A stretch of 64,000 bases of DNA, taken from assembly GCA_038212215.1 (NCBI GenBank), contig JBBQUT010000008.1:62001-126000 (forward strand). Direction: 5' to 3'. Each line of letters opens with the position of its first letter. The first letter of the stretch is position 1. The translations under genes and the position numbers were made by a program. The notes beneath the pieces are model-generated. The model had not been told where the DNA came from. It worked only from the letters and a program-made list of their open reading frames with translations, and did not search any database. Of this stretch, positions 18,593 through 28,081 are shown one piece after another. The stretch comes from JALZAI01 sp038212215 (GTDB lineage: Bacteria > Actinomycetota > Actinomycetes > Mycobacteriales > Jatrophihabitantaceae).

Positions 18593-20089
18593 TCAGTAGC
18601 GACGCCAACTGCGGCCGTCACGTTCGATCAACTCGGTTGCTTCGCGCGGGCCCCAGGTGGCTGCGTGGTACAGCGGGATGGGAGCGGAGTCTTCAGCCCA
18701 GTACTTGAGGATCGGGTCGACAATGCGCCACGATCGACCGACTTCGTCAGCCCGGATGAACAAGGTGGGATCACCCTTGAGCGCATCGAGAATGACTCGC
18801 TCGTAGGCCTCGGGATAGTGACCCTCGAAGCCAGCACTGTAGGAGAAATCCATCGACGCCTTACGTACGTCGAAGCTCAATCCGGGCACCTTTGCCCCGA
18901 AGCGCAGGCTCATTCCTTCGTCCGGCTGCACCTGGACGATCAACGCGTCGGGTTCCAGCATCGCCGCGCTCTTCGGGAACAACGGCAATTGGGGTGGCTT
19001 CTGAAAGTGAATCGCAACCTCGGTGATCCGTTGCGGCAGCCGCTTGCCGGTGCGCACGTAGATCGGGACGCCGGCCCACCGCCAGTTCTCGATCGACAAC
19101 CGCAGCGCCACAAACGTCTCGGTTGAGCTGAGCGGATCGACGCCGGGCTCCTCGCGGTAGCCAGCCATCAATGCCTCGCGGGTGCCGCCGCGGGTGTACT
19201 GCCCGCGCACCGCGTTGGCGGTGATGTCGCGCTCGCCTTCCATCGCTCGGACGGCCCGCAGCAGCTTGATCTTCTCGTCCCGAATTGCCTGCGCGTGAAA
19301 CGACGTCGGCGGCTCCATGAGAAACAACGACAGCACCTGCAGGACGTGGTTCTGGACGATGTCACGCATCGCGCCCGCCGTCTCGTAGAACCCGCCGCGC
19401 TCACCCACTCCAATGGTTTCCGCGACCGTGATCTGGACGTGGTCGACCCAGGTGCGATTCCAGATCGGCTCGAAAATCGTATTCGCGAAGCGCAGCGCCA
19501 ACAGATTCTGCACGGTGTCTTTTGCCAGGTAGTGATCGATCCGAAAGATCTGGTCCTCCTCGAACGCGGTGGAGATATCGCGATACAGATCTTTCGCGCT
19601 CTGCTCGTCCCATCCGAACGGTTTCTCGATGACGACGCGTGACGTGCCACCCTGCGCGCCCTTGTTCAGGCCGGCATTGCCCAGATTCTCGGCGATCGTG
19701 CCGAACACGGCGGGCGGCGTAGCGAAGTAGAAGACCCGATTGCCTGCGGTGCCGCGGATTTGGTCACACTCGTCCAAGGCCACGCCGAGGCGGGCGTAGG
19801 TGTCCGGGTCGTCGTAGCCACCGCTCACATAGCGCGCCGACGCGACCAGGTCCGTCCACTGCGCCGAGGTTCCGTCGGCACGGTCGGCGGCCTTGAGGCA
19901 ACGACTTCGGAAGTCGTCCTCCCGCATCGGTGTACGTGCCACACCGAGCAAACCGATGTTGCGCGGCAACCGCCCGAATGTCGCAAGGCGTTCGATCGCC
20001 GGCACCAGTTTGCGTTCGGCCAGATCACCGGACGCGCCGAAGATCACCAGCGCACACGGTGGAACATCCGGCTCCGACCCGTCCGTCAT
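18593..20089 (-). CDS. zwf: Glucose-6-phosphate 1-dehydrogenase
   Basis: This enzyme oxidises glucose 6-phosphate with NADP+, the entry to the pentose phosphate pathway. The N-terminal Rossmann motif GASGDLAERK and the active-site stretch RIDHYLAKDTVQN are intact, and the length (about 498 residues) is normal. The frame is open back to 20290, but the ATG at 20089 has GGGGA 7 nt upstream and begins right before the conserved region; 20095 is the alternative. It stands alone without tal, gnd or pgl genes and converges on the E1 gene with only 4 bp between them. Confidence 0.93.
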   Translation of the reverse strand: MTDGSEPDVPPCALVIFGASGDLAERKLVPAIERLATFGRLPRNIGLLGVARTPMREDDFRSRCLKAADRADGTSAQWTDLVASARYVSGGYDDPDTYARLGVALDECDQIRGTAGNRVFYFATPPAVFGTIAENLGNAGLNKGAQGGTSRVVIEKPFGWDEQSAKDLYRDISTAFEEDQIFRIDHYLAKDTVQNLLALRFANTIFEPIWNRTWVDHVQITVAETIGVGERGGFYETAGAMRDIVQNHVLQVLSLFLMEPPTSFHAQAIRDEKIKLLRAVRAMEGERDITANAVRGQYTRGGTREALMAGYREEPGVDPLSSTETFVALRLSIENWRWAGVPIYVRTGKRLPQRITEVAIHFQKPPQLPLFPKSAAMLEPDALIVQVQPDEGMSLRFGAKVPGLSFDVRKASMDFSYSAGFEGHYPEAYERVILDALKGDPTLFIRADEVGRSWRIVDPILKYWAEDSAPIPLYHAATWGPREATELIERDGRSWRRY

Positions 20090-20286
20090 GTGCATGTCCC
20101 CAAGCTCTGAGTAGCAAGCAGCGCAGGACGCTATGGTCGCAGATTCGACCGGGCAGACCGCGACCGCGCTGACATCGCGCGGTTGCGCGTCTGATGAAGC
20201 CCCCTGCTGCTCGTTCACCGCGTCGGCGGCCGGGCAGGGGAAGGCGTTCTTGTTCGGCCCGAAGCCCGAGGGGCCAGGCTGATCGG

Positions 20287-22653
20287 TCAAGTCTTCGCAG
20301 GGTGCGAGGTCGTTCTGTCGTCGGCGCGCTCGCTATGCAGCGTGTGGGTTTTCGGGGGACGACGGCCGGTGGAGGGCAGCGCATTGTTGTCAAGCCAGTG
20401 TTCAAGAGCTTGCGCAGGAAGTGGACGGCACAGGTAGTACCCCTGGGCGACGGCTGCACCGAGTCGGGTCAGCTCGGCGAGGGTTTCTGCCGTCTCCACG
20501 CCCTCGGCGATCAGGTCCAAGCCGAGGGCGTGAGCGAGAAAGATCGTACTTTCGACGATGGCTCTGGAGCGGTCGGCGGCTGGGCCGCTGCCGGACATGG
20601 CGATAACGAAGGACTTGTCGAGCTTGATGTCGTCGATCGGAAGGAGGGAAAGGTAGGTCAAGGAGGAGTTGCCTGTGCCGTAGTCATCGACCGCCAGCCG
20701 GACGCCGAGTTCGTGGAAGCGTTGAAGACTGTCGAGGCTACGGTCTGGGTCGGTCATAACAACCGATTCGGTGATCTCGAGGTGCACAGCTGAGGCGGGC
20801 AGATCGAGGTTCGCGAGCAATGCGCCAACGAGGTTGGGCATTTCGGGATCGAGAAGATTCGTCGGGGACAGATTGACCGCCATCGTGAGGTCTCTCCCGG
20901 CTGCGCGCCATGCGGCGCATTGGCGCAGAGCCTGATCGAGCACGATCGTAGTGAGGGCGGCCATCAGGCCAGCCGCTTCGGCCAACGGGAGGAACTCGTC
21001 CGGGTAGACGAGGCCATGCTCCGGGTGCTGCCAGCGCACGAGCGCTTCGACACCCGTGACGCAGCCGGTGACAAGGTCGAGTTTGGGCTGATAGTGCAAG
21101 ACAAGTTCATCGCTGTAGAGGGCATTACGCAGAGCCTCGGTTGTGGCTAACGGGTCTATCCGGTGGGCGTCGCCCGCGGGGTCGTAGACCTCGAACCCGG
21201 AACCCTTGACCTTGGCTTGATACATGGCGGTGTCGGCGTGCTGGAGTAGCTGGCGCGTGTCGTCGCCGTGTGCGGGGTAGAGCGCGATGCCGACGCTCGC
21301 GCCGAGGTGCAGGGTCACGTCGTCGATGACGAATGGCGTATGCAGCGCGTCGCGGAAACGTTTCGCGGCCGCACTCGCGTCCTCGCCGCTGCATCGCTGA
21401 AGCAGGACCGCGAACTCATCTCCACCGATCCGGGCGAGCAGGTCGCCCGATCGAAGCGTCTCGTTGAGCCGTGTTCCTGCAAGCCGGAGCAACGCGTCCC
21501 CGACGGGGTGACCAAGGCTGTCGTTGACCTGTTTGAATCGATCCAGGTCGATGAGAAGCACGGAAAGTTCGCATCCGGCCGTGGGATCGGCGAGGGCACG
21601 CGAAAGGCGGGCGTAGAACTGCCGCCGGTTGGGCAGGCCAGTCAGGTCGTCGGTGCGTGCCTCATGACGTGCAAGCGCGAGTGCCTGGATCTCGCGGAAC
21701 CTGAGGGCCGCGCGCATGAGGGCGGTGAGCACGCATGCCGCGCTGAGCGCAACGGGAACGACAGGTAGCCGGACGAGGCTTCCGTAGGTCAGCAACGCGA
21801 GTCCGATGACGCCGGACAGCAGCGGAAAGGCGACGGCGGCGACGCCAACCGGTCGGAGCTGTTGCTGCTGCTTTTCCTGCTGGTAGCAGGCCGCGGCCGC
21901 CACTATGACGAGCCCTAGCACCCATCCGGCGTCCCACATCGTGCCGAGGACGAAGGAGCCGTCCGCGTTGCGGAACAGAAAGCTGATGTCACTGACGGTA
22001 AAGGCGCCGAGTCCGACGCCGAGCATTAGCCAGACGCGCGGTGGCCGCCACCGGAAGAGGGCGTAGACCCCGACAAGCGTGCACAGCAGAAGCAGGTCCG
22101 CGGCGGGATAGACGATGTTCGTGGCGACGACTGCGGCGGAACCGTGTGTGTCGCGGACAATGAGCGGCAGCGCGAATGCGGAGGTGGCTGCGGCTGTGGC
22201 GAGCGCGCCGACGATGCCGTCCAGCCACAGGCTGCGCGGGAGCGCGGCGCTCTCGCTGCGCAACAATAGGAAGAACCCAAACCACATCAGCGGATAGATG
22301 GCAACGTAACCCACGTCGGCCAAGCTCGGGAATTGAAGCGGTTGGCCGCTGTGGACCGCGAGGAGCGAGTGGATGTCTCCGGCGGTCCAAAGACCACCAG
22401 CGAGCGCGAAGAACGTCCACGTCAGCCGGTTGGCTGGCACCAGCACTACGCGCAGGACCATCAATGTGGTCGACAGCGCGAGCACCAGGGGCTGCAGCCA
22501 CAGGTCTCGGAACGTGTTGAGATGGGGGTGTACGCCGATCGGCAGGACCAGCCAGACGATGTAGCCACCGAATCCGCACAGCATCAGCCGTCGTATCCAC
22601 ACCAACCCGGACGGCGACCAGGGCGATTGGAGTTCCGACCGGTCGGACGTCAT
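20287..22653 (-). CDS. Membrane GGDEF-EAL protein (cyclic di-GMP turnover)
   Basis: About 788 residues. Eight or more membrane helices (about 15-315) form the sensor part; then a GGDEF domain (GGDEF at 410-414, with an RxxD inhibitory site RSGD at 401-404) and an EAL domain (EAL at 536-538, with LEITES, VDDYGTG, KLDKSF and AEGVET). All catalytic residues I can check are present, so both synthesis and breakdown of cyclic di-GMP are possible. The ATG at 22653 overlaps the stop of the receiver gene (ATGA). The sensor helices resemble those of the histidine kinase two genes upstream (both have FPSL-D-V, LDG, YP--D and D--W blocks in the same order). Last gene of the three-gene signalling operon. 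Confidence 0.92.
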   Translation of the reverse strand: MTSDRSELQSPWSPSGLVWIRRLMLCGFGGYIVWLVLPIGVHPHLNTFRDLWLQPLVLALSTTLMVLRVVLVPANRLTWTFFALAGGLWTAGDIHSLLAVHSGQPLQFPSLADVGYVAIYPLMWFGFFLLLRSESAALPRSLWLDGIVGALATAAATSAFALPLIVRDTHGSAAVVATNIVYPAADLLLLCTLVGVYALFRWRPPRVWLMLGVGLGAFTVSDISFLFRNADGSFVLGTMWDAGWVLGLVIVAAAACYQQEKQQQQLRPVGVAAVAFPLLSGVIGLALLTYGSLVRLPVVPVALSAACVLTALMRAALRFREIQALALARHEARTDDLTGLPNRRQFYARLSRALADPTAGCELSVLLIDLDRFKQVNDSLGHPVGDALLRLAGTRLNETLRSGDLLARIGGDEFAVLLQRCSGEDASAAAKRFRDALHTPFVIDDVTLHLGASVGIALYPAHGDDTRQLLQHADTAMYQAKVKGSGFEVYDPAGDAHRIDPLATTEALRNALYSDELVLHYQPKLDLVTGCVTGVEALVRWQHPEHGLVYPDEFLPLAEAAGLMAALTTIVLDQALRQCAAWRAAGRDLTMAVNLSPTNLLDPEMPNLVGALLANLDLPASAVHLEITESVVMTDPDRSLDSLQRFHELGVRLAVDDYGTGNSSLTYLSLLPIDDIKLDKSFVIAMSGSGPAADRSRAIVESTIFLAHALGLDLIAEGVETAETLAELTRLGAAVAQGYYLCRPLPAQALEHWLDNNALPSTGRRPPKTHTLHSERADDRTTSHPAKT

Positions 22654-23039
22654 GACAGCGTTGCGCGGTGTTGGGCGGCGGCGGTCACGGCGGCGTGCAC
22701 TACGTCGCCGGGCGCACCCTTCACGACGTAGCAATAAGCGCCCGCCTCGCGAGCTTGCTTCTGCAGCGACGCGTCATCGTATGCGCTGACCATGACGACG
22801 GCGGGGGCTACGGGTAGCTGCAGCAGGAGCTCGGTGAGCGTGATTCCGCTGAGGCCGGGCATCCTGAGGTCGGTCACGACCACGTCGGGTCGCAACGTCT
22901 TGTCCAACGCGAGTGCCTGGCTGCCGTCTGAGGCCAGCCCGACGACGTTATGGTCAAAATCGGTGAGGAGTTCCCTCAGCTGCGTTCCGACGTGTAGGTC
23001 GTCGTCGACGATGAGAACACGAATCCGGTTGTCGGTCAT
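22650..23039 (-). CDS. Single-domain response regulator (receiver)
   Basis: 129 residues containing only a receiver domain: acidic pocket D12-D14, phospho-acceptor D57 (TDLRMP), switch Ser85 and Lys107. There is no DNA-binding or output domain. The start overlaps the stop of the kinase gene and its stop overlaps the start of the GGDEF-EAL gene, both as ATGA. It probably takes phosphate from the kinase and acts by protein contact, perhaps on the GGDEF-EAL partner; the last point is inference. Confidence 0.93.
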   Translation of the reverse strand: MTDNRIRVLIVDDDLHVGTQLRELLTDFDHNVVGLASDGSQALALDKTLRPDVVVTDLRMPGLSGITLTELLLQLPVAPAVVMVSAYDDASLQKQAREAGAYCYVVKGAPGDVVHAAVTAAAQHRATLS

Positions 23040-24847
23040 GCGGGCACGCGCTGTCGGATCGCGCGGTCGAGCTTGGCTGAGCCCGGAATGTTGGGCTCGT
23101 CAGGGACAAACGCGGAGATCCGGGTACCCGACCCTGGAGCCGTCTCGAGGTGCCAGTTTCCGCCGGCGAGCTCGACTCGCTCGCGCATGCCGATCAACCC
23201 GAAGTGTCCTTTCCGCAGCTGGGCCGCCGCTTCGTCGGGAGAGAAGCCGACGCCGTCATCGCTGATGCTGAGCACGGTCCCACCGTCGCGGCGTTCAAGC
23301 CGCACTTGCAGGTGGTGGGCAGCTGCGTGTTGGCGGACGTTGAGCAGCGCCTCCTGGGCTACTCGGTATAACGCTGTCTTGCCGGTGGCCGACAGTTGCT
23401 TCTGGCCGAGTTCACTGACCAGGGTGACGTCGATGCCGGTGTTGGCGAACACGGTGGATATATGATCGCGCAACGCATCTTCGAGGCCGCTCTCGTCGAG
23501 AGCCGGCGGTCGCAAGTTCGACATCAACCGCCGCAGCCCTTCTACTTCCGCACGCAACTCGGTCATGGCCTCCGCTGCTAGGGCCCCTGCGCGCTCGGAA
23601 TTGCCGCGGCCGCCTACCCGCACCGCGCGCTCGAGCAGATACCCCAGCGCAGCCAGCCTTTGCACCGGGCCGTCGTGCAACTCCGCTGCGATGCGCACAC
23701 GTTCGTCCTCACCACTACGCATCGTGGAGTCGAGCAGAAGCGCGCGCTCGGCCTGTACCTTACGCAGTTCACGTTGGGTGCGCAGGAGCTCAGCTTGCAC
23801 GAGGAGTTGCCGCAGGGACACCAGCACTGAGAGCACTGCGATCGCGAGGAACAACGCGAGACTTGTGATGGGGTCGTGCCGCTCCCTCCAAACCACAAGG
23901 CTCAACGTGGTCGCAAGGCCCACGTACGGCATCCATGACACACGCCGGCGGTAGGTACGCGAATCCTGCGTCGTGAAGTCCTCGCGAGCGGTGGGCGCGT
24001 ACGCGGCCCCCGCGACGGCGAAGAAGGCCAGCGACACGATCCAGCCCACGTCAACACGATCTCCGCCCGCATAGGTGCCGTGCACGGCAACCCAGCTGTA
24101 GATCAGATCAGTGAGGACGAAGCCGACCATGCCGACACCGAACAAGCTCAGCGGTAGCCGGAGCCCAGTCGGCACAGCTCGAAGGAGCAAACTAGTCAAG
24201 CCGACCAGCAACACCATGTCGCCCAGTGGGTAAGCGATCGAAACCGTCATCGCGACGCCGCTCTGCCCGCCTGCAACGATGATCGGCGCCAGACTCACGA
24301 ACCAGATCGGCACCGCGGCCGCTATCGCTACCACGGCGCCGTCCAGGGCGAGGGTCAGATGGCGTCGAATGCTGGATGACCCCGACGGAAAGCGCAGGAT
24401 GGCGATCAAAATCAGCGCATAGAACGCTAGGAAGGGAACGTCCACGAGTGAAGGAAACGGTCGGGCGTGGTCAACAACCTCGTGATAGGTCTGCATCACA
24501 TCACCGATCAGCTCAGCCAAGAGAGCGGCCGAGACGAGCCGCCAGAAGCGCTCCATCCGTGGCTGGCCCCGACTGCGGCGCGCCGCCCCCCATGCCGTGA
24601 GGACGGCGAACGCATTCAGCGGGACGAAGAACAGGCCTCCCACCAACGTCTTGTGCGCAGTGCCCCCCCAACGCTGTAGCTGCCACCATCCATACGCGAC
24701 GAGAATTGCCAGGCAAACCATCGCAGAACGGCTGAGCCGGCCACGGGCAGGGCCACTGCTTTGCACACGCAGAAACGCTGTCCGCCCGGCGATGCCGAAC
24801 CGAATGCGATGCCGCCTGTTCCAGTGCATAACAAGGAGATCGGCCAT
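23036..24847 (-). CDS. Membrane histidine kinase, NarL/DesK type
   Basis: 603 residues. About eight membrane helices (40-350), a short coiled-coil (about 350-378), a HisKA_3 phospho-acceptor with H391 in AELHDGPVQ, and an HATPase domain with the N box EALLNVRQH and the G1 box DDGVGF. The ATG at 24847 is used; the ATG at 24829 is also possible. The kinase is of the kind that usually pairs with NarL-type regulators, but its neighbour is a stand-alone receiver. Its membrane part is related to that of the GGDEF-EAL protein in the same operon. Confidence 0.92.
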   Translation of the reverse strand: MADLLVMHWNRRHRIRFGIAGRTAFLRVQSSGPARGRLSRSAMVCLAILVAYGWWQLQRWGGTAHKTLVGGLFFVPLNAFAVLTAWGAARRSRGQPRMERFWRLVSAALLAELIGDVMQTYHEVVDHARPFPSLVDVPFLAFYALILIAILRFPSGSSSIRRHLTLALDGAVVAIAAAVPIWFVSLAPIIVAGGQSGVAMTVSIAYPLGDMVLLVGLTSLLLRAVPTGLRLPLSLFGVGMVGFVLTDLIYSWVAVHGTYAGGDRVDVGWIVSLAFFAVAGAAYAPTAREDFTTQDSRTYRRRVSWMPYVGLATTLSLVVWRERHDPITSLALFLAIAVLSVLVSLRQLLVQAELLRTQRELRKVQAERALLLDSTMRSGEDERVRIAAELHDGPVQRLAALGYLLERAVRVGGRGNSERAGALAAEAMTELRAEVEGLRRLMSNLRPPALDESGLEDALRDHISTVFANTGIDVTLVSELGQKQLSATGKTALYRVAQEALLNVRQHAAAHHLQVRLERRDGGTVLSISDDGVGFSPDEAAAQLRKGHFGLIGMRERVELAGGNWHLETAPGSGTRISAFVPDEPNIPGSAKLDRAIRQRVPA

Positions 24848-24920
24848 CCGGCGGTCTTCTTGAGTAGAACCTGCTGCTCACCCGGAACTGGCCTCCCAAC
24901 GAGCATGGCACTGGAACGGA

Positions 24921-25130
24921 TCACCGTCGACAGAGCGCCCCGATTACACCGACGAGGACGAGCGAGGCCCGAGATCCCGAAACCGAGGTGGTAGCCGGCG
25001 GTCAGGGCCGCGGACTGTGACTTGCGTTGCTGAAGCAGGTGAGCGGTGCGGCCCGACGTGAGGCTCGCCAGGACTGCCAGCCCGAGTGCGTCACCGACCT
25101 GTCCAGTCGTGTTCACGAGGAAGAACGCCC
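24921..25130 (-). pseudogene. C-terminal relic of a DHA2-type MFS transporter
   Basis: On the minus strand NTTGQVGDALGLAVLASLTS (from 25113) followed by RTAHLLQQRKSQSAALTAGYH matches the last third of EmrB/QacA-type transporters. After GFGIS the continuation SRASLVLVGVIGALCRR and its stop (24921) lie in another frame, so there is a one-base shift near 24965. No N-terminal part is present. The remaining sequence to 25352 holds no gene I can support, so 24848-25352 is a gene-poor stretch with this relic only. Confidence 0.6.
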
Positions 25131-25352
25131 AACCGTACTCGGCTACAGGCTTCACAAATGGTGCAGACACCGAGCATCAAGGCCGCCGTGAAGAGCGCCG
25201 CGCCGGTGCACACCGCCGGCAAGCAGTCCAACGGCGCGCCCCCGGCAGAGCGGGCCCGCCATCTGTCAGCCACGTTCTAGAGCGCCGCATGCCGCGTCGG
25301 CGTGACCGGGTTACCGTCGATCGTGGGTATGCGAGGTCGAGGGGGTGTGCAG

Positions 25353-25544
25353 ATGAACAAGCGTGTGTGGGTTCCGGTCGGCGTGGTGATCGCGTTGCTG
25401 GGATTGGTGTTCACCCTGCAGGGCGTCGGTCTGCTCACCGGTAGCTCGATGACCGGCAAGGCGTTCTGGGCCGTCGCCGGGCCGGTGATCGCTGTGATCG
25501 GGCTCGCGCTCGTCCGAATCGGCTCTCGCGGACGACTGCGATGA
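25353..25544 (+). CDS. Small two-helix membrane protein
   Basis: 63 residues starting MNKRVWVPV, with two membrane helices (about 5-27 and 36-57) and an Arg-rich end. The ATG is preceded by GAGGGGG; an in-frame earlier start at 25302 would add a basic stretch without a ribosome site. It lies 15 bp before the molybdenum oxidoreductase gene, so it may belong to that operon. No family recognised. Confidence 0.65.
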   Translation: MNKRVWVPVGVVIALLGLVFTLQGVGLLTGSSMTGKAFWAVAGPVIAVIGLALVRIGSRGRLR

Positions 25545-25559
25545 CAGGGGCGTCCCGCC

Positions 25560-26255
25560 GTGGATGAGCATCGCTCGTCGGCTGCCGGCGCGCCGGTCGG
25601 GCGACGCATCGTGCTCGGTGTGCTCGCAGCCGGGCTCGCCGGCGTGCTCACCGGTGACGCCGTGTCGAACACTCTGGCTCGGGTGTTGGGGCCTCTGGAG
25701 GCCCGCGATCCGACCGGGCTGCTTTCGCTGTTCCCGCTCGGCGACACGTTCCGCTTCTATTCGGTGACCGGATCGGTGCCTCGACGCACTGCCGCGACTT
25801 ACCGACTCAACGTCTCGGGCCTGGTCGCGCATCCTGCCGTCTACACGGTCGCCGATCTGCAGGCCCTTCCTCAGACGACGCTAGTTCGCGACTTCCACTG
25901 CGTCACCGGCTGGCAGGTACCCGAAGTGCACTGGGCCGGCGTGCAGCTTTCCGATGTGCTCGCACGTGCGCAACCGCTGGCGACTGCCACGGCGATCCGG
26001 TTCCGCTCGTTCGACGGCAGCTACACCGAGAACATGACGTTGGAGCAGGCTCGTCGTCCGGACGTCATTGTGGCCCTGCAGATGCTCGGCCAGCCCGTCA
26101 CGCATGATCACGGTGGCCCGGTCCGGATGTATGCGGGCTCGATGTATGGCTACAAGAGCACGAAGTGGTTGTCCGCGATCGAACTGCTCGACCACGTCGA
26201 CCCGGGGTATTGGGAGACGCGCGGCTACCCCCTCGACGGCGTCATCCAGAAGTAG
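25560..26255 (+). CDS. Molybdopterin-dependent oxidoreductase (sulfite oxidase/YedY family)
   Basis: 231 residues, GTG start. The N-terminus has GRRIVLG followed by a hydrophobic stretch, a weak Tat-type export signal or anchor. The molybdopterin domain covers about 65-225, with the Mo-ligating Cys in DFHCVTGW and the later block MYGYKSTKWL. The family includes MsrP (YedY), which repairs oxidised methionine in exported proteins with electrons from a membrane cytochrome b. A cytochrome b gene follows after 13 bp, which fits such a pair. The substrate cannot be told from the sequence. Confidence 0.88.
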   Translation: MDEHRSSAAGAPVGRRIVLGVLAAGLAGVLTGDAVSNTLARVLGPLEARDPTGLLSLFPLGDTFRFYSVTGSVPRRTAATYRLNVSGLVAHPAVYTVADLQALPQTTLVRDFHCVTGWQVPEVHWAGVQLSDVLARAQPLATATAIRFRSFDGSYTENMTLEQARRPDVIVALQMLGQPVTHDHGGPVRMYAGSMYGYKSTKWLSAIELLDHVDPGYWETRGYPLDGVIQK

Positions 26256-26268
26256 GACAAGCCAGCCG

Positions 26269-26901
26269 ATGTCTGTGACTCCCGAACCCGCGGCGCCGTC
26301 GGCGACGATCGCGCGCTTCACCCGCGCCGAGCGCTACGTCCACCGACTCACCGCCGCGCTGATGATCGTCTGCATCCTCACCGCGGCGGTTCTCTACAAC
26401 GGCACGCTCGCGATCCGCGTCGGGCATCGTCGCCAGATCGAACTCGTCCACGTCTACGCCGGGTTCGCGCTGCCCGTGCCGATGCTGCTCGGCTTGGCAT
26501 TTGCCGCCTACCGCCACGATGTATCGCGCCTGAATCGCTTCACCCGCGCGGATTGGCGTTGGCTGCGCTCGCGTACGCGCCGCGACGGCTCGATCCCGAT
26601 CGGCAAGTTCAATGCCGGGCAGAAGCTGAACGCCAACCTCACCGCCGGCGCGATTCTCGTCCTGCTGGGGACCGGCGTGATCATGTACTTTCCCAGCCTC
26701 ACCCGCTTGGCTTGGCGTACCGGAGCGACCTTCGTGCACGACTGGTTCGCCTTGGCGATCGGGCTGCTCATTCTCGGCCACATCTACTTCGCAACGAAGG
26801 ATCGCGAAGCTCGCCGAGGAATGCGCACCGGACGTGTCTCACGGGCGTGGGCCCGCGACGAGCACCCCGAATGGGTGGACGAACTCGACAGTTCGCGGTA
26901 A
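26269..26901 (+). CDS. Cytochrome b, four-helix (formate dehydrogenase gamma/b561-like)
   Basis: 210 residues with four membrane helices (about 24-44, 58-84, 121-145, 160-182). Candidate heme ligands are His in helix 1 (RYVHRL), helix 2 (LVHVYAG) and helix 4 (FVHDW and LGHIY), the pattern of di-heme cytochromes b that feed or drain molybdenum enzymes. Next to the YedY-like protein it is likely its membrane electron partner, although it is shorter than YedZ and of a different type. Confidence 0.82.
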   Translation: MSVTPEPAAPSATIARFTRAERYVHRLTAALMIVCILTAAVLYNGTLAIRVGHRRQIELVHVYAGFALPVPMLLGLAFAAYRHDVSRLNRFTRADWRWLRSRTRRDGSIPIGKFNAGQKLNANLTAGAILVLLGTGVIMYFPSLTRLAWRTGATFVHDWFALAIGLLILGHIYFATKDREARRGMRTGRVSRAWARDEHPEWVDELDSSR

Positions 26902-27021
26902 CACGCCGGCTCCGCATGCACCGACCGTCGCGTCAGGCTCGAAGACGTGCCGATCAGCGGCGATGAGCGCCCGCTGGGAGCGGGCTGTTTTGCGAATATC
27001 GGTCAGGTGCTTCGATGAGCC

Positions 27022-27480
27022 ATGACCAGTCACGATGATGTCGTACGCGTCGCCAGCGCCAGCCGCGAGATTGCCGCGCCCGCCGAAAAGATCTTCGAGC
27101 TCATTGCCGACCCGACTCAACAGCCTCGCTGGGACGGCAACGAGAACTTGGCGGAGGCACCCGCCGGGCAGCGAATCCGCGCCCTGGACGAGGTGTTCAT
27201 CATGACGACCACGAAGGGCGACATCCGGGAGAATCACATCGTCGAGTTCGACGAGGGTCGCCGCATCGCGTGGAGACCGGCCGAACCGGGCCAGGAACCG
27301 CCGGGGCACCTTTGGCGATGGGTGCTCGAGCCGATCGACACGTCACACACGCGCGTCACGCACACCTACGACTGGACCCGGTTGACCGACGAGAAACGCA
27401 TCCCACGTGCTCGGGCGACAACGGCCGACAAGCTGCATGCCTCGCTGGATCGACTTGCGGCGCTCGCGGGACGTGACTGA
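27022..27480 (+). CDS. SRPBCC-fold (polyketide cyclase/START-like) protein
   Basis: 152 residues. The N-terminal pattern ASREIAAPAEKIFELIADP followed by a Trp and the later ITHTYDW-type strand are typical of the SRPBCC ligand-binding fold. Such proteins bind small hydrophobic molecules or act as cyclases; nothing here tells which. It converges on the cupredoxin gene with 24 bp between them. Confidence 0.8.
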   Translation: MTSHDDVVRVASASREIAAPAEKIFELIADPTQQPRWDGNENLAEAPAGQRIRALDEVFIMTTTKGDIRENHIVEFDEGRRIAWRPAEPGQEPPGHLWRWVLEPIDTSHTRVTHTYDWTRLTDEKRIPRARATTADKLHASLDRLAALAGRD

Positions 27481-27504
27481 CGCACCGCGGCGTTGGGTCT
27501 GGAC

Positions 27505-27909
27505 TCAGCCGGTGACGGTGAGCGTGCCGGCCATGTTCGGGTGATAGGTGCAGCCGAACTTGTACGCGCCGGGCACGGACGGCGCCGTGAAGGTGCTTGT
27601 TCCGCCGCTGCCGGCGATGTTTCCGGTGTCGAACTTGTGGTTCACCTTGTCGGTCAGTGTGTGCGCCACCGAGTCGTTGTTGGTGACGGTGACCTTGGCG
27701 CCGGCCTTGACGCTCAGGTCACCTGAGTAGGCGAAGTTGGTGATGGTGATGTGAGGTGCGCTCGCCGCCGTGCCCGATCCAGCCGTGCTGGACGCCGTTG
27801 CAGCAGGAGTCGTCGCAGTAGGCGTCTTGGTTGCGCCCGAGGAGCTGCAGGATGCGAGTAGTAGCGCGGCGACGGCAGTGGTGGCCACGAATGCGATGTG
27901 TCGTCTCAT
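27505..27909 (-). CDS. Cupredoxin lipoprotein (plastocyanin-like)
   Basis: 134 residues. The signal peptide ends in a lipobox (LLASC, Cys about residue 21), followed by a Thr/Ala-rich linker, so it should be a membrane-tethered extracellular protein. The copper site is complete: His in VAHTLTD, then Cys, His and Met in FGCTYHPNMAG. It probably carries one electron or sequesters copper outside the cell. No redox partner is directly adjacent, though the cytochrome b gene is close by. Confidence 0.9.
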   Translation of the reverse strand: MRRHIAFVATTAVAALLLASCSSSGATKTPTATTPAATASSTAGSGTAASAPHITITNFAYSGDLSVKAGAKVTVTNNDSVAHTLTDKVNHKFDTGNIAGSGGTSTFTAPSVPGAYKFGCTYHPNMAGTLTVTG

Positions 27910-28081
27910 GCCCGCTGATACGGGCCGCTTCTGCGATCGGTTCAGCTACGAACCAGACGCCGATCCAGCATGCTCTCAGCTCACGTGGCGCTAGACCGAG
28001 TCACCCGCTCGATGGCCGGCGCGTGACGGTGCGAATCCAGCGCCTGACTCCGGGCGCAGCCACTCCCGCTGTGCAGCGGTC

